The notes: generated by a model from the sequence alone, not told the origin. 59,632 bases of DNA from Gammaproteobacteria bacterium HGW-Gammaproteobacteria-3 (GCA_002843155.1 PGZD01000008.1:1-59632), one strand, 5' to 3'. Positions 8,728 through 19,760 are shown, counted from the first letter of the stretch. Translations and numbers: made by a program.

Positions 8728-9531
8728 ATGGCCAGAATCGTTTTAGGCATAGAATACGACGGCAGTGCTTTTTGCGGCTGGCAATGGCAGCCGCAGCGGC
8801 GTTCGGTGCAGGCCGAGCTGGAACAAGCCTTGTCCAAAGTCGCCGACGCACCGGTAACTGTTATTTGCGCGGGACGCACCGATGCCGGTGTGCACGCTTT
8901 CGAGCAAGTCGTCCATTTTGATACCAACGCCGAACGGACGCCGCACGCCTGGCTGATGGGCGGTAATACGCATTTGTCCGATGATGTACGAATTATCTGG
9001 GTAAAACCCGCCGTTGCCGATTTTCATGCGCGCTACAGCGCCATTGCAAGATTTTATCGCTATATCATTTTAAATCGGCCGATGAAATCGGCTCTGCGGC
9101 GCCAACAAGTCACCTGGTGCTATAATCCGCTGGATGCTGAAAAAATGCATCAGGCCGCACAATATCTGATCGGCGATCATGATTTTACGTCTTTCCGCGC
9201 ACAAGGCTGTCAATCGAAAAGTCCATGCCGCATCATGCATTTTATCGATGTTTACCGGCAGCGGGATCAGGTCATCATCGATATTTCGGCCAACGCATTT
9301 TTACATCACATGGTCAGGAATATTGCCGGTGTGTTGATGGCCATCGGTATGGGCAGGCAATCTGTGGAGTGGCCCCGGCAATTGCTGGACATCAGGGCGC
9401 GGGAGCAGGGCGGGGTAACCGCGCCGCCTTTTGGTTTGTATCTGGGCGGCGTTTGTTACCCTGAGCGTTACGGCATCGTCCGGCATCCGGTATTTGACAA
9501 ATTGCCTGCCGATGCGCGGCGTTTTGATTGA
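8728..9531 (+). CDS. truA: tRNA pseudouridine(38-40) synthase TruA
   Basis: A 267-residue enzyme that makes pseudouridine at positions 38-40 of the tRNA anticodon stem-loop. The catalytic aspartate is Asp52 in AGRTDAGVHAF, and FHARYSAIARFYRY is the usual downstream motif. It begins 15 nt after the L,D-transpeptidase stop. In P. aeruginosa truA sits directly before trpF; here a DUF2231 gene and a repeat element lie between them. Confidence 0.97.
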   Translation: MARIVLGIEYDGSAFCGWQWQPQRRSVQAELEQALSKVADAPVTVICAGRTDAGVHAFEQVVHFDTNAERTPHAWLMGGNTHLSDDVRIIWVKPAVADFHARYSAIARFYRYIILNRPMKSALRRQQVTWCYNPLDAEKMHQAAQYLIGDHDFTSFRAQGCQSKSPCRIMHFIDVYRQRDQVIIDISANAFLHHMVRNIAGVLMAIGMGRQSVEWPRQLLDIRAREQGGVTAPPFGLYLGGVCYPERYGIVRHPVFDKLPADARRFD

Positions 9532-9620
9532 ACGAAGCCACCCGACAAGACTTGCGCCGATTTGCAATTGCACCAAAATCGAGTAAATTGTCGTTAACTT
9601 AACCAACCTTTGTAATCAAT

Positions 9621-10304
9621 GTGAATACTCTACTGTCTTTTCAGGTCCATGGCGGCGGTGATCATGGCGAGGGCGCCGCCCATTATGTGACGGAACTGCT
9701 GACATTTATCGATGGGCTTTTGACCCGGGAACCGGGCGATATATTCGCGGCGTTCATGCCGGGAGTGTCGGCGATGGAAAATATCCATCCTTTGCTGGTG
9801 CATTTCCCCATCGCTTTTTTGCTGGGATTTTTTCTGCTGGATGTGCTGGGTACTTTGACCGGAAAACTGAATTGGCGCGCCGCTGCCGGGGTCATGCTTT
9901 ATCTGGGCACGCTGGCTGCGGGATTGACGGTCTGGGCCGGTTTGGCGGCGGCCGACAAGGTCGCTCACGACGATATCGTGCACGCCATCATGGAGCGGCA
10001 CGAGCATTTTGGCATCGCGGTGCTGTCGTTGTCGGTGGTTTTGTCGATATGGCGCTTGCTGGTGGGGACGGCGATGAAAGGCGCGATCAATGGTTTTTAT
10101 TTACTGCTCTCTTTTACGCTGTGCATATTGGTGTCCAAAGGCGCCGATCTGGGCGGCTTGATGGTTTATAATTATGGCGTGGCTGTTACCCGGCCAAGCG
10201 CTACTGTCAATACCAACCCCGATATGCCGCACAATCACGATACTTTGCCGCATAGCCACGGCCAGCCTCAGCCCGGCCACGACCACTCCCAACATAGCCA
10301 CTGA
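9621..10304 (+). CDS. DUF2231 membrane protein with histidine-rich tail
   Basis: A 227-residue integral membrane protein with four predicted helices between about 58 and 180 and the DUF2231 start ENIHPLLVHFPIAFLLGFF. Both ends are metal-ligand rich: the N-terminus has HGGGDHGEGAAHY, and the last 25 residues alternate His with Asp, Asn, Ser and Pro (HSHGQPQPGHDHSQHSH). GTG 9621 is the assumed start; internal ATGs at the family-like start are alternatives. DUF2231 proteins have no settled function. Metal handling or redox is an inference from the histidines. Confidence 0.75.
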   Translation: MNTLLSFQVHGGGDHGEGAAHYVTELLTFIDGLLTREPGDIFAAFMPGVSAMENIHPLLVHFPIAFLLGFFLLDVLGTLTGKLNWRAAAGVMLYLGTLAAGLTVWAGLAAADKVAHDDIVHAIMERHEHFGIAVLSLSVVLSIWRLLVGTAMKGAINGFYLLLSFTLCILVSKGADLGGLMVYNYGVAVTRPSATVNTNPDMPHNHDTLPHSHGQPQPGHDHSQHSH

Positions 10305-10334
10305 AGTGAACTCCCGGTTTGAACGTGTAGCCAG

Positions 10335-10492
10335 CAATTCCCAATTTGAGGGTAAAAAAGGGTGTGGAGTATGCCTGCGAGGAACACCGTAGACCCATCC
10401 GTGGGGGCTTGGTGGCGGCTCCCTGCCGCCGACATCCTCGCCAAGCATGCTCCACACCCTAAACTCCGAGAACATGTCCAAACTGAGAATTG
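10335..10492. repeat. 158-bp nested palindrome, MITE-like element
   Basis: Three nested inverted repeats are visible. The outer arms are 10335-10348 (CAATTCCCAATTTG) and 10479-10492, with 12 of 14 matching. The middle arms are 10360-10383 and 10435-10459, both containing the GGGTGTGGAG core. The inner hairpin is GGCGGC-TCCCT-GCCGCC at 10414-10430. It holds no ORF. It fills the gap between the DUF2231 gene and trpF and looks like a non-autonomous mobile repeat rather than a simple terminator. Confidence 0.75.
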
Positions 10493-10579
10493 CCGATGTG
10501 TAGTTTCATCTTCGCGTAAATGAATTTTTTTATGCTATGCTAACGGGCTGAATTTTTTTAGCCATAACCGTATCAATTT

Positions 10580-11227
10580 ATGCGAACGCGCGTTAAAATT
10601 TGTGGGTTTACCCGTGTGGAAGATGCTGTGTGCGCCGCGCAAGAAGGCGTTGACGCCATCGGTCTGGTCTTTTATCCGCCCAGTCCCCGGCATGTGACCA
10701 TTGCCCAAGCGCGTAAAATTGTCGCGGCGCTTCCGGCTTTTACCTCGGTAGTGGCCTTGTTCGTCGATGAGCTGGACACTAACATACGGGACGTGCTGAA
10801 CCAGGTTTCGGTAGATTGTATTCAATTTCATGGCGATGAACCGCCGGAAGTCTGCCGCCACTACGGTAAACCTTACATCAAAGCGCTCAGAATGCAGGCC
10901 AATGTCGATGTGAGCGAGGTCGCGGCGCGTTATGTCGATGCCGCAGGGTTATTGCTGGATGCTTATCACCCGGGCGCCCAAGGCGGCACCGGCAGTTGTT
11001 TTGATTGGGAGATGATTCCACGGCCCTGTCCGTTACCGATTATATTGGCCGGGGGACTTGAACCTGCCAATGCAAGCGCTGCGGTAAAAGCTGTGCGCCC
11101 CTACGCAGTGGATGTGAGCAGCGGTGTGGAAGCGGACAAAGGTGTTAAGGATGCGGCTAAAATAGCGGCGTTTATACAAAAAGTTAACGAAGGTGATAGA
11201 AGTTATTACTATGACGCAACATTATAA
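10580..11227 (+). CDS. trpF: Phosphoribosylanthranilate isomerase
   Basis: A 215-residue TIM-barrel enzyme that converts phosphoribosylanthranilate to CdRP, the third step of tryptophan synthesis. The family start [12 protein letters not shown] carries the catalytic Cys, the catalytic Asp lies in [15 protein letters not shown], and [11 protein letters not shown] is the phosphate-binding motif. Its stop overlaps the chosen trpB start by 17 nt. It begins a run of closely spaced plus-strand genes through purF. Confidence 0.97.
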   Translation: MRTRVKICGFTRVEDAVCAAQEGVDAIGLVFYPPSPRHVTIAQARKIVAALPAFTSVVALFVDELDTNIRDVLNQVSVDCIQFHGDEPPEVCRHYGKPYIKALRMQANVDVSEVAARYVDAAGLLLDAYHPGAQGGTGSCFDWEMIPRPCPLPIILAGGLEPANASAAVKAVRPYAVDVSSGVEADKGVKDAAKIAAFIQKVNEGDRSYYYDATL

Positions 11228-12413
11228 TTTGCCGGATGAACGCGGCCATTTCGGGCCTTATGGCGGAAAGTTCGTGGCCGAAACATTGATGCAGCCGATT
11301 CAGGAGCTTGAGGAGGCGTATCATCGTTATTTGCAGGATGCAGAGTTTATCGCCGAACTGGATGCCGACTTGCAGCATTATGTCGGCCGACCGTCTCCCC
11401 TTTATCATGCAGAGCGATGGAGCGAAGCTTTGGGCGGCGCGCAGATTTACCTAAAACGCGAAGATTTAAACCATACCGGCGCACATAAAATCAACAATAC
11501 CATCGGCCAGGCTTTGTTGGCCAAGCGCATGGGCAAAACCCGTATTATCGCCGAAACCGGAGCCGGTCAGCACGGTGTCGCCACGGCGACGGTGGCGGCT
11601 CGCTTGGGGCTTGAATGCGTCGTTTATATGGGCGCGGTTGATGTGCAGCGGCAATCCTTGAATGTGTACCGGATGAAGTTGCTCGGCGCCAAAGTGGTCG
11701 CGGTCGAGTCCGGTTCCAAAACGCTCAAGGACGCCTTGAATGAAGCACTCAGGGACTGGGTGACCAATGTCGATAATACTTTTTATATTATCGGCACGGT
11801 CGCAGGTCCTCATCCTTATCCCGCTATGGTGCGCGATTTTCAGACCATTATCGGGCGCGAAGCCAAACAGCAATGTCTGGCGCAAACCGGGCGTTTGCCG
11901 GATGCGCTGGTCGCCTGTGTCGGCGGTGGTTCCAATGCGATCGGCTTGTTTCATCCTTTTATCGATGACGCTTCGGTCAAACTGTACGGCGTTGAAGCGG
12001 CCGGCGACGGCATTGCCACGGGCCGTCATTCGGCTCCTTTGTGCGCGGGTCGTCCGGGCGTGCTGCACGGCAACCGAACCTATCTGCTCGAAGATGAAGA
12101 CGGCGAAATCATTGAAACGCATTCCATCTCGGCCGGTTTGGATTATCCCGGTGTCGGCCCCGAACATGCCTGGCTGAAAGACAGCGGCCGCGCTGAATAT
12201 GTCAATATTACCGATGCCGAAGCTTTGGCGGGTTTTCATGATCTGACCCGAATGGAGGGCATCATCCCGGCGCTGGAGTCCAGCCATGCACTGGCCTATG
12301 TCACCCAACTCGCGCCGTCAATGGCTAAAGACAGTATTATCATTGTCAACCTTTCCGGTCGTGGCGATAAAGACATCATGACCCTGGCGCAACATGAGGG
12401 AATAGAACTGTGA
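11211..12413 (+). CDS. trpB: Tryptophan synthase beta chain
   Basis: A 400-residue PLP enzyme that joins indole and serine to give tryptophan. The PLP lysine is Lys93 in HTGAHKINN, and the phosphate loop [10 protein letters not shown] is intact. ATG 11211 gives the usual N-terminus [19 protein letters not shown] and has AGAAG upstream; a GTG 18 nt earlier is possible. It overlaps trpF by 17 nt and trpA by 4 nt, so translation of the three trp genes is likely coupled. Confidence 0.97.
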   Translation: MTQHYNLPDERGHFGPYGGKFVAETLMQPIQELEEAYHRYLQDAEFIAELDADLQHYVGRPSPLYHAERWSEALGGAQIYLKREDLNHTGAHKINNTIGQALLAKRMGKTRIIAETGAGQHGVATATVAARLGLECVVYMGAVDVQRQSLNVYRMKLLGAKVVAVESGSKTLKDALNEALRDWVTNVDNTFYIIGTVAGPHPYPAMVRDFQTIIGREAKQQCLAQTGRLPDALVACVGGGSNAIGLFHPFIDDASVKLYGVEAAGDGIATGRHSAPLCAGRPGVLHGNRTYLLEDEDGEIIETHSISAGLDYPGVGPEHAWLKDSGRAEYVNITDAEALAGFHDLTRMEGIIPALESSHALAYVTQLAPSMAKDSIIIVNLSGRGDKDIMTLAQHEGIEL

Positions 12414-13213
12414 GCCGTTTAACCGCAAAATTTTCAGCGCTGGCGCAATCAGGCCGTAAAGCCTTGATTCCTTTTATTACCGCAGGTGACCCCAACCCCG
12501 GCTTTACCGTGCCGATGATGCATGCCATGGTGGCGGCAGGCGCCGATATTATTGAATTGGGCGTCCCTTTTTCCGATCCCATGGCGGACGGCCCGGTGAT
12601 TCAAAAAGCCAGCGAACGCGCCTTGGCGCATAAAATGAGTTTGCGCCGGGTTTTGCAATTGGTTGTTGACTTCCGGCGAGATGATTTACAAACGCCGGTG
12701 GTTTTAATGGGCTATTTAAACCCCATCGAAGCGATGGGCTATGAAGACTTTGCCAATGCTGCCCTGCGCGCCGATGTCGATGGTGTATTGACTGTGGATT
12801 TGCCGCCGGAAGAGGCTGTGGACTGTGTGTCATTATTGAAGGCTCGCGGCATCGATCCCATTTTTCTGTTGGCGCCAAACAGCAGCGAACAACGTATTCA
12901 AAAAATGGCACAGGTCGGCAGCGGTTATATTTATTATGTCTCGTTAAAAGGCGTGACCGGCGCGGGGCATCTGGATACCGCCGATGTTCAGGAAAAACTG
13001 AAACTGATTCGCGCCAACACCCGCTTGCCTGTCGGCATCGGCTTTGGCGTAAAAGACGCCGATACCGCTAAAACCATTGCCGCTTTAGGTGATGGCGTAG
13101 TGGTTGGCAGCGCTCTAATCAGCAAAATTGCAGCGTATCCCGATGATCCCGAACGCGCCCGTCTGGAAATCATTGAATTACTCGAATCCATGCGTCATGC
13201 CATGGATAATTAA
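12410..13213 (+). CDS. trpA: Tryptophan synthase alpha chain
   Basis: A 267-residue TIM-barrel subunit that splits indole-3-glycerol phosphate and passes indole to TrpB. The catalytic residues Glu49 and Asp60 occupy the same positions as in E. coli TrpA ([16 protein letters not shown]). It starts with GTG in a GTGA overlap with the trpB stop. Confidence 0.97.
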   Translation: MSRLTAKFSALAQSGRKALIPFITAGDPNPGFTVPMMHAMVAAGADIIELGVPFSDPMADGPVIQKASERALAHKMSLRRVLQLVVDFRRDDLQTPVVLMGYLNPIEAMGYEDFANAALRADVDGVLTVDLPPEEAVDCVSLLKARGIDPIFLLAPNSSEQRIQKMAQVGSGYIYYVSLKGVTGAGHLDTADVQEKLKLIRANTRLPVGIGFGVKDADTAKTIAALGDGVVVGSALISKIAAYPDDPERARLEIIELLESMRHAMDN

Positions 13214-13248
13214 GGCATCAAGCCTTCAGGAATTCGGAGCACACAACC

Positions 13249-14181
13249 ATGAGCTGGTATGAAAAATTAGTCCCATCGACCATCAGGACCGATGGCGCCA
13301 ACAAAAAGAAAGGCGCCGTGCCCGAGGGTCTGTGGACAAAATGCCCCAATTGCAGCGCCATTTTGTATAATACGGAACTGGAAAGAAACTTCAGCGTGTG
13401 TCCGAAATGCGAACATCACATGCGCATTTCGGCCAGAATGCGCCTGGAATTGTTCCTGGATGCGCACGATCAGGAGGAAATAGGTCAGAGCATAAAGCCG
13501 ACCGATCCTTTAAAATTCAAAGACAGTAAGCGCTATAAAGACCGTATCGGCCTGGCGCAAAAACAAACCAAAGAAACCGATGCGCTGGTTGTGATCAAAG
13601 GCAAGCTGAACAACAAAGACATCGTGGCGGCCGCTTTCGAATTTGGATTTATGGGCGGCTCGATGGGTTCGGTCGTTGGTGAGCGTTTTGTGCGCGGCAT
13701 CAATAAAAGCATCGAAATAGGCGCGCCTTTTATCGTTTTTACCGCCAGTGGCGGCGCGCGGATGCAGGAGTCCCTGTTTTCGCTGTTTCAGATGACTAAA
13801 ACCAGCGCTGCCTTGACCCGGTTATCGGAAGCCGGATTGCCGTTCATATCGTTCATGACCGATCCGACCATGGGCGGAGTTTCGGCAAGTCTGGCCATGC
13901 TCGGGGACATTAACATGGCCGAACCAAATGCCTTGATCGGTTTTGCAGGACCTCGGGTCATCGAACAAACAGTTCGGGAAAAACTGCCGGAAGGTTTCCA
14001 GCGCAGCGAATTTTTGCAGGAACATGGTGCGATTGACATGATTGTCGATCGACGGGATATACGCGCCAAAATTTCCGGTATTCTGGCCATGTTGATGGCG
14101 GGTGGGTTTAAGGCCGAAGCCGGAACAGTCACTGAAACGGTTCTTGAAGAGCAGGATGAAGTGCCCGCGAATCTGACTTGA
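13249..14181 (+). CDS. accD: Acetyl-CoA carboxylase carboxyltransferase subunit beta
   Basis: A 310-residue subunit that, with AccA, transfers carboxyl from biotin to acetyl-CoA, making malonyl-CoA for fatty-acid synthesis. The N-terminal zinc ribbon has Cys32, Cys35, Cys51 and Cys54. The crotonase-like core follows, with [12 protein letters not shown] and [12 protein letters not shown]. It lies 35 nt after trpA and overlaps folC by 4 nt. Confidence 0.97.
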   Translation: MSWYEKLVPSTIRTDGANKKKGAVPEGLWTKCPNCSAILYNTELERNFSVCPKCEHHMRISARMRLELFLDAHDQEEIGQSIKPTDPLKFKDSKRYKDRIGLAQKQTKETDALVVIKGKLNNKDIVAAAFEFGFMGGSMGSVVGERFVRGINKSIEIGAPFIVFTASGGARMQESLFSLFQMTKTSAALTRLSEAGLPFISFMTDPTMGGVSASLAMLGDINMAEPNALIGFAGPRVIEQTVREKLPEGFQRSEFLQEHGAIDMIVDRRDIRAKISGILAMLMAGGFKAEAGTVTETVLEEQDEVPANLT

Positions 14182-15473
14182 ACGATTCGGATTTTAATCG
14201 GCTGATGCCGTGTTTTAATTCGTTACAGGAATGGCTGAATTGGCAAGAGAGCCTACACCCGAAAACAATCGATTTGGGTTTGGAGCGGGTCAGGCAGGTT
14301 TTCAGGGCGCTGTATCCCGACTATCAAAAACCGCCGACCATCACCGTAGCCGGCACCAATGGCAAAGGCTCTTGTGTCGCTTTTTTGGAATCGGTTTATC
14401 GGGCCCAGGGTTATCGGGTCGGCACATACACTTCGCCGCATATCCTGAATTATAACGAACGCATTAAAATTGACGGTGAAGCGGTAGCGGACGATCTGAT
14501 TTGTTCGGCTTTTGCACGAATCGAATCGGTGCGTAATGCTGTTTCGCTCAGTTATTTTGAATTTGGTACATTGGCGGCGCTGGACATTTTTTCGCGCTCG
14601 GAAGTCGCGGTGCAATTACTCGAAGTCGGGCTTGGCGGCCGCCTCGATGCGGTCAATATCATCGATCCGGATGCGGCCATCATTACCAGTATCGGTATCG
14701 ATCATGCCGATTGGCTGGGTCACAGCCGCGAACTTATCGGGCGCGAGAAAGCCGGTATTTTTCGGGCCGGTGTGCCTGCCATCATCGGCGATACCCAGCC
14801 GCCCGATACGCTGGCCGACTGCGCCAAAGCTTCCGGCGCCTTGATTTTTTACATAGGCCGGGATTTTGGTTATCAAAAGCAGGTCGAGGGCTGGGATTGG
14901 TTCGGCGCAGACTTGCAAATCAAAGGCTTGCCCGAACCGAACCTGAAAGGCGAACATCAATACCGCAATGCCGCTTCAGCGCTGTTTGCCGTAACGGCTC
15001 TGCAAGAGCGCTTGCCGGTGAGCGTCCCGGCAATAAGGCAGGGGCTCGAAAAGGTCGAATTAACCGGTCGATTTCAATTGATCGACAGTGCCCCACCAGT
15101 GCTGCTCGATGTGGGACATAATCCGCAGGCGGTTGGTACGCTGGTTGAACATTTACGCGCCTATTATGCTGGACACGCGGTTCACGCCGTATTTTCCATG
15201 ATGAAAGATAAAGACATCCGGGGCGTTATCGAGATTATGAAACCTGTCGTCGAAGTCTGGTATTTTGCGCCTTTGCCGAATAATCAGCGTTGCGCTTCCG
15301 AAACACAGATGCGGGAGGCGTTTGCAGAGACTGGAATCGCTGCCATTAACTTCGGTTTTGCCGATTTTAATGAGGCTTTAAACGCCGCCCGGAACAAGGC
15401 TGGCCAGGGCGATTTATTATTGGTGTTCGGTTCTTTTTTTCTGGTGTCTGAATATCTGGCCGGTCTACAGTAG
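14178..15473 (+). CDS. folC: Dihydrofolate synthase / folylpolyglutamate synthase
   Basis: A 431-residue Mur-ligase-fold enzyme that makes dihydrofolate and adds glutamates to folate. The ATP loop is [17 protein letters not shown], with the family motifs [14 protein letters not shown] and [11 protein letters not shown] 14178 overlaps the accD stop (TTGA); ATG 14205 is the alternative start and would shorten the protein by 9 residues. Confidence 0.95.
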   Translation: MNDSDFNRLMPCFNSLQEWLNWQESLHPKTIDLGLERVRQVFRALYPDYQKPPTITVAGTNGKGSCVAFLESVYRAQGYRVGTYTSPHILNYNERIKIDGEAVADDLICSAFARIESVRNAVSLSYFEFGTLAALDIFSRSEVAVQLLEVGLGGRLDAVNIIDPDAAIITSIGIDHADWLGHSRELIGREKAGIFRAGVPAIIGDTQPPDTLADCAKASGALIFYIGRDFGYQKQVEGWDWFGADLQIKGLPEPNLKGEHQYRNAASALFAVTALQERLPVSVPAIRQGLEKVELTGRFQLIDSAPPVLLDVGHNPQAVGTLVEHLRAYYAGHAVHAVFSMMKDKDIRGVIEIMKPVVEVWYFAPLPNNQRCASETQMREAFAETGIAAINFGFADFNEALNAARNKAGQGDLLLVFGSFFLVSEYLAGLQ

Positions 15474-15482
15474 AGGTTGAAT

Positions 15483-16472
15483 ATGGATCAGGAGTTAAAA
15501 CAACGATTGATTGGCGCTGCGGTGATTACCGCGTTGGCGGTTATTTTTGTGCCCATGCTATTTGATGATCCGGTCGATGAAAGCGGTCAGCGAGTCAACG
15601 AGTTGATATTACCGAACGCGTCTGTCCAATCTTTTGAGGCGACAGCCGGTCGTTTGCCCCCGGATGAAACCGGTTTACCTGGGCCTTCGGGCGAAAAGGT
15701 TACAGCGGATACGACTGCTTCGGTGGAGAATTCTGACATCAACCAACAAGAATTGATTGAAGACCCAGGGTTCCAGCCTGAACCTTTCGTAGAAGAGCCG
15801 ATTTTTGAAGTGGATATCCCGGAGCCTGAAGCCGCAAAGCCATCGCCCAAACCAGAGTTTAAAGCCGCCCCTAAACCCGCTCTAAAATCCTCCTCACCCC
15901 AGGCTGTGACAAAAGGCTCGGTGCCATCAGTCAGCCGCTCCGGCTGGTTGATTCAATTGGCGAGTTTCAGTCAACGGGATAATGCCCTCTCTTTGCGAGA
16001 CAAATTACGTTCTCAGGGATTTCCTGCAACTATCGATGAAGTCGATACCGGCAGCGGCAAGTCATACCGGCTCGTAATTGGCCCATTAACCGATAAAAAC
16101 AAAGCCGAGGCCATGCAGGCCAAATTGAACAAGCAAAACCAGAGTCAAAGTCTTTTGCTGGAAGTAGGTCCAAAACAAACCGACGCGGGCAAAGCGCCAT
16201 CTGCGGCAAAAACAGCACCTGCTTTAAGCAATTCGACTTTGCAGCGTTGGTATATTCAAGTGGGAAGCTTCAGTCAGCCGGAAAATGCCACGGACTTGCG
16301 TGATAAATTGCGGGCGCAAGGCTTTCCTGTAATGATCGATAGCGTCTCGATTGCCAATGGTAAATCTTACCGGCTTCGGGTGGGTCCCGAGCTCGACAAA
16401 AAAAGAGCGCAAGCGATGCAGGAGAAGCTGAATCAGCAAAATCATTTGAATAGTTTGCTGGTTTCGGAGTAG
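15483..16472 (+). CDS. DedD-like cell-division protein with two SPOR domains
   Basis: A 329-residue bitopic inner-membrane protein with one N-terminal helix (about residues 8-27) and a long Pro/Glu-rich periplasmic linker. It then has two tandem SPOR domains (about 154-228 and 255-329). Both keep the pattern aromatic-hydrophobic-I-Q-[LV]-[AG]-SF, then a DKLR/GFP helix and GKSYRL. SPOR domains bind peptidoglycan lacking stem peptides at the septum. The family member at this place in Pseudomonas has one SPOR domain as far as I know, so the duplication is notable. Confidence 0.9.
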   Translation: MDQELKQRLIGAAVITALAVIFVPMLFDDPVDESGQRVNELILPNASVQSFEATAGRLPPDETGLPGPSGEKVTADTTASVENSDINQQELIEDPGFQPEPFVEEPIFEVDIPEPEAAKPSPKPEFKAAPKPALKSSSPQAVTKGSVPSVSRSGWLIQLASFSQRDNALSLRDKLRSQGFPATIDEVDTGSGKSYRLVIGPLTDKNKAEAMQAKLNKQNQSQSLLLEVGPKQTDAGKAPSAAKTAPALSNSTLQRWYIQVGSFSQPENATDLRDKLRAQGFPVMIDSVSIANGKSYRLRVGPELDKKRAQAMQEKLNQQNHLNSLLVSE

Positions 16473-16505
16473 CTTTGATTATTTTATTTTTAAATTGGCA
16501 GTCGT

Positions 16506-16997
16506 ATGATCTGGATTGATTTCGCTATTATCGGCTTGATCGCCATATCGATGGTAATCGGCCTGCTGCGCGGCTTTGTCAAAGAAGCTTTTTCCCTGGC
16601 GGTTTGGATTGTGGCCATTTGGGTGGGTTTGAATTTCAGCCGTGAATTTTCAGGGCTCCTGACTTCTGTGGTCAGCCTGCCTTCGGCCAGAATTGCGGCC
16701 GCTTTCGCGCTGTTGTTTTTTATTACCCTTATCTTCGGTTCCATGATCGGTTTTCTTTTGGGTGAACTGGTCAAAAAAACCGGACTCACAGGATCCGATC
16801 GTTTTGCCGGCATGTTATTCGGTATCGCCAGAGGCATGATTGTGGTTGCGGTAGGTGTCATGCTGGCCGGTTTGACGCCTTTGCCTGAAGACGCCTGGTG
16901 GCAGGAATCGCTGCTGATTCCACCGTTTCAGGCGTTCGCGATGTGGTTGCGTGACCTCATTCCGTCCGGTGTGGCGGGTTATATCAATTATCGTTAA
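16506..16997 (+). CDS. cvpA: CvpA family membrane protein
   Basis: A 163-residue integral membrane protein with four predicted helices. The family start is [20 protein letters not shown], with [13 protein letters not shown] after it. CvpA was named for colicin V production and is linked to envelope stress and purine genes by its position upstream of purF, as here. The exact function is unsettled. It ends 20 nt before purF. Confidence 0.92.
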   Translation: MIWIDFAIIGLIAISMVIGLLRGFVKEAFSLAVWIVAIWVGLNFSREFSGLLTSVVSLPSARIAAAFALLFFITLIFGSMIGFLLGELVKKTGLTGSDRFAGMLFGIARGMIVVAVGVMLAGLTPLPEDAWWQESLLIPPFQAFAMWLRDLIPSGVAGYINYR

Positions 16998-17017
16998 AGT
17001 TTGAAGCAGGTTTAAAA

Positions 17018-18526
17018 ATGTGTGGTATTGCCGGTATCGTCGCTCATCAGCACGTCAATCAGGAGTTGTACGATGCTTTGACCGTATTGCAGCACAGAGG
17101 TCAGGATGCCGCCGGAATTGTGACCTGCGAGCATGACCGTTTGCATTTGCGTAAGGATAACGGGCTGGTCCGGGATGTATTCAATACCCGTCAAATGATG
17201 AATTTACGCGGCAATATGGGTATTGGCCATGTCCGTTATCCGACCGCCGGTTGCACCAGTTCCGCCGAAGCACAACCGTTTTATGTCAATTCGCCTTTTG
17301 GCCTCACGCTGGCGCATAACGGTAATCTGACCAATACCGAAGAACTGAAAAAAGCCTTGTTTGTCGAAGATCAGCGGCATATCAACACCGATTCCGATTC
17401 CGAAGTCCTGCTCAATGTTTTTGCCCATGAATTACAGGAATTGCGTAAGCTCAAATTGAGCGCCGACGATGTTTTTACTGCGGTATCCAGAGTCCACAAG
17501 CGCTGCCGGGGCGCTTATGCGGTAGTGGTGATGATCGCAGGTTTCGGTATTTTAGCTTTCAGGGATCCGCACGGAATTCGTCCCATTGTTTTTGGCGAGC
17601 GCAAAACCCCGCAAGGCCCGGAATTCATGATTGCCTCGGAAAGCGTCGCGCTCGATGTGCTGGGCTTCAATATGATCCGGGATATCGAACCGGGCGAGGC
17701 GGTGTTTATCGAAAAATCCGGTGCCTTGCACACAAAACAGTGCTCGGACATTGTCGATCATTGCCCGTGTATTTTCGAGTATGTTTATTTTGCCCGTCCC
17801 GATTCGATTATCGACGATGTTTCGGTCTATAAGGCCCGCTTGCGAATGGGTGTAAAACTGGCTGAAAAGATTCAGCGGGAATGGCCCGATCATGATATCG
17901 ACGTGGTGATTCCGATTCCCGATACCAGCAGGACGGCGGCTTTGCAATTGGCCAATAAGCTGGGCGTTAAATTTCGGGAAGGATTTATAAAAAACCGCTA
18001 TATCGGCCGCACTTTCATTATGCCCGGTCAGCAAATGCGCAAAAAATCGGTGCGGCAGAAATTGAACGCTATCGACCTGGAATTTGACGGTAAAAATGTC
18101 TTGCTGGTTGATGATTCAGTGGTCAGGGGTACGACTTCGGAGCAGATTATCCAGATGGCGCGGGATGCCGGGGCGAAAAAAGTGTATTTTGCGTCGGCTG
18201 CGCCCCCGGTACGGTATCCCAATGTTTACGGGATTGACATGCCGGCCGCGAACGAATTGATCGCCCATGGCCGTAGCGAAGAGGAAGTCTGTCGGGCTAT
18301 TGGCGCGGATCGCCTGATTTATCAGGGGCTGGATGATTTAATCGAGGCGGTCAAAAAAGGGAACAGGGAAATAGAGCATTTCGATACCTCGTGTTTCAGC
18401 CGCGAATATATCACCGGCGATATCGATGACGCTTATCTGGAACGTATTCAGTTATTGCGTAACGATGGCGCCCAAAAGCAAAGAAATTCGGAAAATTTCA
18501 ACATCGAACTACATAATTCGGATTAG
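17018..18526 (+). CDS. purF: Amidophosphoribosyltransferase
   Basis: A 502-residue enzyme that commits PRPP to purine synthesis by making phosphoribosylamine with glutamine nitrogen. The mature N-terminal nucleophile is Cys2 (MCGIAGIV), the glutamine site is seen in HVRYPTAG, and the PRPP loop is [18 protein letters not shown]. It is the last member of the trpF-to-purF run; metZ follows after 52 nt. Confidence 0.97.
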   Translation: MCGIAGIVAHQHVNQELYDALTVLQHRGQDAAGIVTCEHDRLHLRKDNGLVRDVFNTRQMMNLRGNMGIGHVRYPTAGCTSSAEAQPFYVNSPFGLTLAHNGNLTNTEELKKALFVEDQRHINTDSDSEVLLNVFAHELQELRKLKLSADDVFTAVSRVHKRCRGAYAVVVMIAGFGILAFRDPHGIRPIVFGERKTPQGPEFMIASESVALDVLGFNMIRDIEPGEAVFIEKSGALHTKQCSDIVDHCPCIFEYVYFARPDSIIDDVSVYKARLRMGVKLAEKIQREWPDHDIDVVIPIPDTSRTAALQLANKLGVKFREGFIKNRYIGRTFIMPGQQMRKKSVRQKLNAIDLEFDGKNVLLVDDSVVRGTTSEQIIQMARDAGAKKVYFASAAPPVRYPNVYGIDMPAANELIAHGRSEEEVCRAIGADRLIYQGLDDLIEAVKKGNREIEHFDTSCFSREYITGDIDDAYLERIQLLRNDGAQKQRNSENFNIELHNSD

Positions 18527-18578
18527 ATTATTTAACCTGTAAATTAAATCACCTATTGGCTTACACCGCGAAAAACTC

Positions 18579-19760
18579 ATGAAAGATACAGATTGGCAGG
18601 ACTATTCATTGGCAACCCAGGCTATCAGGGCAGGGCACAGACGTACCCATGAAGACGAGCATAGTATGCCTATTTTTGCGACCTCCAGTTATGTTTTCGG
18701 TAGTGCGGAAGAGGCGGCATTGAAATTCACCGGAAAAGTTCCGGGTAATATTTATTCCCGCTTCACTAACCCCACCGTCAACGCTTTTCAGGAAAGGTTG
18801 GCCTTGCTGGAACAAGGCGAGCGCTGCCTGGCCTTTGCTTCCGGCATGGCGGCCATTATGGCGGTCGGCATGGGCCTGCTGAAAGCGGGCGACCATGTCG
18901 TGGTGTCACGTAGTGTATTTGGCAATACCGTACTGCTGTTCGAGAATTATTTCGGCAAATTCGGTGTCGAATACGATTTTGTCAGCCTGACCGAGCCTGT
19001 CGAATGGGAACAAGCGATTAAAGCCAATACCCGCTTTTTGTTTCTGGAGACGCCTTCCAACCCTTTGATTGAAATTGCCGATATCGAAGCGCTTGCCGCT
19101 ATTGCGCACCGGCACGGTTGCTTGCTGGTAGTCGATAACGTTTTTTGCACCCCCGCTTTGCAAAAACCCCTGGCATTGGGCGCCGATATTGTCGTGCACT
19201 CGGCAACCAAGTATATAGACGGGCAGGGGCGCTGCGTCGGCGGCGCCGTGGTGGCCAGTGAGGAAGTGATCGAAAAAAGCATTTATCCATACCTCCGTAC
19301 CGGCGGCGCGACCATGAGTCCGTTTAATGCCTGGGTTTTTCTTGCGGGACTGGAAACCTTGGCGCTGCGTATGCAGGCGCATTGCGACAATGCTTTTGCC
19401 CTGGCTCAATGGCTGGAGCAGCAACCCGGCGTCGAAAAAGTACATTATCCGGGATTGAAATCACATCCCCAGCATGAATTGGCCAAGCATCAGCAAAGTC
19501 ACTTTGGCGGCGTGGTCAGCTTTGAACTCAAAGGCGGCAAGGACAAGGCCTGGAAATTGATCGATTCGACGCGGATGTTATCAATCACGGCCAATCTGGG
19601 CGATGTCAAAACCACCATTACCCATCCGGCAACCACGACCCATGGCCGTTTGACGCCGGAAGTCCGTGCGGCTGTCGGCATCAAGGACGGTTTGGTCCGG
19701 GTGTCGGTCGGTCTGGAAAATATCGACGATATCAAGTTGGATTTAGCACGCGGATTGTAA
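18579..19760 (+). CDS. metZ: O-succinylhomoserine sulfhydrylase
   Basis: A 393-residue gamma-family PLP enzyme. The PLP lysine is Lys211 in SATKYIDGQG. It uses O-succinylhomoserine and sulfide to make homocysteine in direct sulfhydrylation. The MetZ rather than MetB assignment rests on the GQGRCVGGAVV segment after the lysine and on the purF-metZ order known from Pseudomonas. No terminator is visible in the 100-nt gap to gshB. Confidence 0.93.
   Translation: MKDTDWQDYSLATQAIRAGHRRTHEDEHSMPIFATSSYVFGSAEEAALKFTGKVPGNIYSRFTNPTVNAFQERLALLEQGERCLAFASGMAAIMAVGMGLLKAGDHVVVSRSVFGNTVLLFENYFGKFGVEYDFVSLTEPVEWEQAIKANTRFLFLETPSNPLIEIADIEALAAIAHRHGCLLVVDNVFCTPALQKPLALGADIVVHSATKYIDGQGRCVGGAVVASEEVIEKSIYPYLRTGGATMSPFNAWVFLAGLETLALRMQAHCDNAFALAQWLEQQPGVEKVHYPGLKSHPQHELAKHQQSHFGGVVSFELKGGKDKAWKLIDSTRMLSITANLGDVKTTITHPATTTHGRLTPEVRAAVGIKDGLVRVSVGLENIDDIKLDLARGL

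Noticed and set aside
10335-10492. CRISPR array
   Set aside because: Nested inverted repeats, not regularly spaced direct repeats; no cas genes in the window.
11466-12308. 280-codon frame opposite trpB
   Set aside because: Long only because of the codon bias of trpB; no ribosome site or family.
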